Origin: Gammaproteobacteria bacterium
GTDB lineage: Bacteria; Pseudomonadota; Gammaproteobacteria; SZUA-229
Direction of reading: 5' to 3'
NCBI GenBank assembly: GCA_027858635.1
Contig: JAQICG010000220.1
Location: 1 to 7,600 of the forward strand
DNA: 7,600 nucleotides
The translations under genes were made by a program, and so were the position numbers. The notes under the pieces were generated by a model. The model searched no databases. It saw only the letters and a program-made list of their open reading frames with translations, and was not told where the DNA came from. This document shows positions 5,881 through 7,600 of this stretch, piece by piece; the first letter of the stretch is position 1; each line of letters opens with the position of its first letter.

Positions 5881-7317
5881 TTAAACAAACACCGATAAAC
5901 ACAGCGACATTAATCCCGCAGGGTAAATTCCCAAAGCCAGTACCAACAGCGCATTGGCACTTAACGTAACCTGCATATCACGACCGCAGCTTAGCGGCTG
6001 ATCGTCAACCACCTCATCAAAGTACATGACCTTGATCACGCGCAGATAGTAGAACACGCCGATGATCGAGAAGAAGACCGCAACCAGCGCCAGCCAGAGC
6101 AGGTCGATCTGCACCACCATGTTGAGCACCGCCAGCTTCGCCCAGAAACCCACCGTGGGCGGAATCCCGGCCATGGACAGCATCAACACCAGCATCAGGA
6201 AGGCAAACCAGGGACTGCGCTGGTTCAGGCCACGGAAGTCATCGATCTCTTCAGCCTCAAAGCCCTGGCGCGCCAGCAGCATGATGATGCCGAATGCGCC
6301 CAGTGACATCAGCGCATAAGAGAGGGTGTAGAACATGGCTGCGGCATACGACTCGGCGGTGCCGGCCAGTACGCCCAGAAGGATAAAGCCGACGTGGGAA
6401 ATGGTCGAATAAGCGAGCATGCGCTTGAGATTGCTCTGGGCGATGGCGATGACATTACCGGTCGCCATCGACAGCACCGACAGAATGACCAGCATCTGCT
6501 GCCAGTCGGTCTGCAACTCGCCCATGGTTTCCACCAGCAGGCGCATGATCAGGGCGAAACCGGCCAGCTTGGGCGCAGTGCCGATGAAAGCGGTAACAGC
6601 GGTCGGCGCGCCATGATAGACGTCCGGCACCCACATGTGGAACGGCACCGCGCCCAGCTTGAACGCCAGCGCCACCAGGATAAAGACCAGCGCGAAGACC
6701 ATGCCGATGCGCGAATCCCCGGCCTGATTGATCGCAATGGCAATGTCGGAGAGCACCAGGCTGCCGGACAGACCATACAGAATTGACATGCCATAAAGCA
6801 GCATGCCGGAGGCAATCGCCCCGAGTACGAAAAACTTCATGGCCGCTTCGGAAGCGTTGCCGTTATCACGATTGAACGCCACCATGGCGTACAGGCACAG
6901 CGACAGCAGTTCCAGCCCCAGATAGATCATCAACAGATTATTGGCCGACACCATCAGCATCATGCCGAGCACGGCAAACAGACCCAATACGTAATATTCA
7001 CCTTTGAAAATATTGCGGTCTTTTAAATAATCTCTGGAATAGACAAAAGCCACAGAAGACAGCGCCAGAATACCCAGCTTCAGCACGGTTGATAAGGCGT
7101 CCTGCACAAACATGTTGTTGAAAGCCAGCTCACGGCCATCCCACGGCTGCATCAGCAATAAAACAAAGCTGCCGAGCAGCGCCAGTTGCGCCAGCAGGTA
7201 GCTGAAATCACGCTTGGCCTCGCTGATAAAGGCGTCAACCACCAGCACGATACAGGCCATGCTGAGCAGAAATATTTCCGGCCAGGCGATTAAGTAATTG
7301 AGTGCTTCAAGTGTCAT
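5881..7317 (-). CDS. nuoN: NADH-quinone oxidoreductase subunit N
   Basis: NuoN is one of the three antiporter-like subunits of the complex I membrane arm and carries part of the proton translocation coupled to NADH oxidation by quinone. The 478-residue product (E. coli 485) is almost entirely hydrophobic helices, about 14 in number. Key charged residues of the proton path are in place: Glu136 in IYLGLELLSL, Lys220 in ALAFKLGAVPFHMW, Lys250 in FIGTAPKLAG and Lys394 in GIPPTVGFWAKL, matching E. coli Glu133, Lys217, Lys247 and Lys395. The family motifs PDVYHGAPTAVTAF and YSTISHVGFILLG are also present. The ATG has AAGG 7 nt upstream and lies 34 nt after nuoM, so it is the last gene of the nuo operon. 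The central part is clearly richer in G+C than the ends. No clear terminator follows, so some read-through into the tRNA operon is possible. Confidence 0.97.
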   Translation of the reverse strand: MTLEALNYLIAWPEIFLLSMACIVLVVDAFISEAKRDFSYLLAQLALLGSFVLLLMQPWDGRELAFNNMFVQDALSTVLKLGILALSSVAFVYSRDYLKDRNIFKGEYYVLGLFAVLGMMLMVSANNLLMIYLGLELLSLCLYAMVAFNRDNGNASEAAMKFFVLGAIASGMLLYGMSILYGLSGSLVLSDIAIAINQAGDSRIGMVFALVFILVALAFKLGAVPFHMWVPDVYHGAPTAVTAFIGTAPKLAGFALIMRLLVETMGELQTDWQQMLVILSVLSMATGNVIAIAQSNLKRMLAYSTISHVGFILLGVLAGTAESYAAAMFYTLSYALMSLGAFGIIMLLARQGFEAEEIDDFRGLNQRSPWFAFLMLVLMLSMAGIPPTVGFWAKLAVLNMVVQIDLLWLALVAVFFSIIGVFYYLRVIKVMYFDEVVDDQPLSCGRDMQVTLSANALLVLALGIYPAGLMSLCLSVFV

Positions 7318-7351
7318 TGAATAGCCTTGTTCAGGTAATTAAACCGCTTGT

Positions 7352-7600
7352 TTATAATTTTGATACAGCCATATGCTGTAACAGGTTTTCAACCGTGGCG
7401 TGCATCACTTCGACCACTGGCGCCGGATACAGCCCCATCGCCAGCACCGCCACCGCCAGCGTTGACATGATCAGTAGCTCTCGCTGACTCAGATCTTTCA
7501 AGGCACGCACATTGTCGTTAGCCACTTCGCCATAAAATACCCGCTTAACCATCCACAGGGTGTAGGCCGCGCCCAGAATCAGCGTGGTGGCGGCGAGGAA
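7352..7600 (-). CDS. nuoM: NADH-quinone oxidoreductase subunit M, C-terminal 82 residues (5' part beyond the right edge)
   Basis: NuoM is a second antiporter-like, proton-pumping subunit of the complex I membrane arm. The frame is open from the right edge to a TAA stop. The visible part begins FLAATTLILGAAYTLWMVKR, continues VFYGEVANDN, and has a last membrane helix around ELLIMSTLAVAVLAMGLYPAPVVEVM. The helix ending in YTLWMVKRVFYG and the later LGxYPxP-like motif are typical NuoM endings (E. coli YSLAMLHRAYFG and LGFYPQPI). Position directly before nuoN agrees with the fixed nuo gene order. Only the end of the protein can be judged. Confidence 0.93.
   Translation of the reverse strand, partial: FLAATTLILGAAYTLWMVKRVFYGEVANDNVRALKDLSQRELLIMSTLAVAVLAMGLYPAPVVEVMHATVENLLQHMAVSKL

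Noticed and set aside
6394..6786. Open frame of 130 codons on the plus strand opposite nuoN
   Set aside because: It mirrors the G+C-rich codons of nuoN, has no recognisable domain, and nuoN on the other strand is unmistakable.

Overview
The window is a block of conserved bacterial housekeeping genes, all read leftward on the minus strand. The content points to a gammaproteobacterium. NusA carries both C-terminal acidic repeats, IF2 has the long N-terminal region of that class, the genes run rimP-nusA-infB-rbfA-truB behind an initiator tRNA gene as in the E. coli metY-nusA-infB operon, and each protein aligns by eye with its E. coli counterpart. The end of a nuo (NADH dehydrogenase) operon directly upstream is unlike E. 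coli, and I recall this arrangement from several non-enteric gammaproteobacteria. Genus cannot be told from the sequence alone.

Layout in transcription order, from right to left. The 3' end of nuoM (7352-7600, partial) and complete nuoN (5881-7317) encode two antiporter-like, proton-pumping membrane subunits of respiratory complex I and close the nuo operon. A short gap of 82 bp holds a hairpin and a good sigma70-type promoter (-35 TTGCAA, 17 bp, -10 TATTAT, GC-rich discriminator). It fires into an initiator tRNA-fMet gene (5722-5798) with encoded CCA. A leader of about 170 nt follows, containing a hairpin, a strong Rho-independent-type terminator, a possible second promoter and a small hairpin beside the rimP ribosome binding site. 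Then come rimP (5086-5550), nusA (3577-5070), infB (977-3562), rbfA (567-965) and the 5' part of truB (1-551, running off the left edge), with gaps of only 11-15 bp, so they are almost certainly one transcript. rpsO and pnp would be expected next, outside the window.

Functionally the left cluster joins transcription and translation: an initiator tRNA, the factor that delivers it to the 30S subunit (IF2), two 30S maturation factors (RimP, RbfA), the transcription elongation/termination factor NusA, and the tRNA U55 pseudouridine synthase TruB. Reading through or stopping at the terminator between the tRNA and rimP would set the ratio of tRNA to protein output.

I found no mobile element, CRISPR array, phage gene or unknown gene, and no sign of an undescribed system. 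The points worth a second look are details: a U1-U72 mismatch in the initiator tRNA instead of the usual C1-A72, a Cys-to-Ser change at a position of the IF2 fMet-binding pocket, and a leader that could form competing RNA structures.
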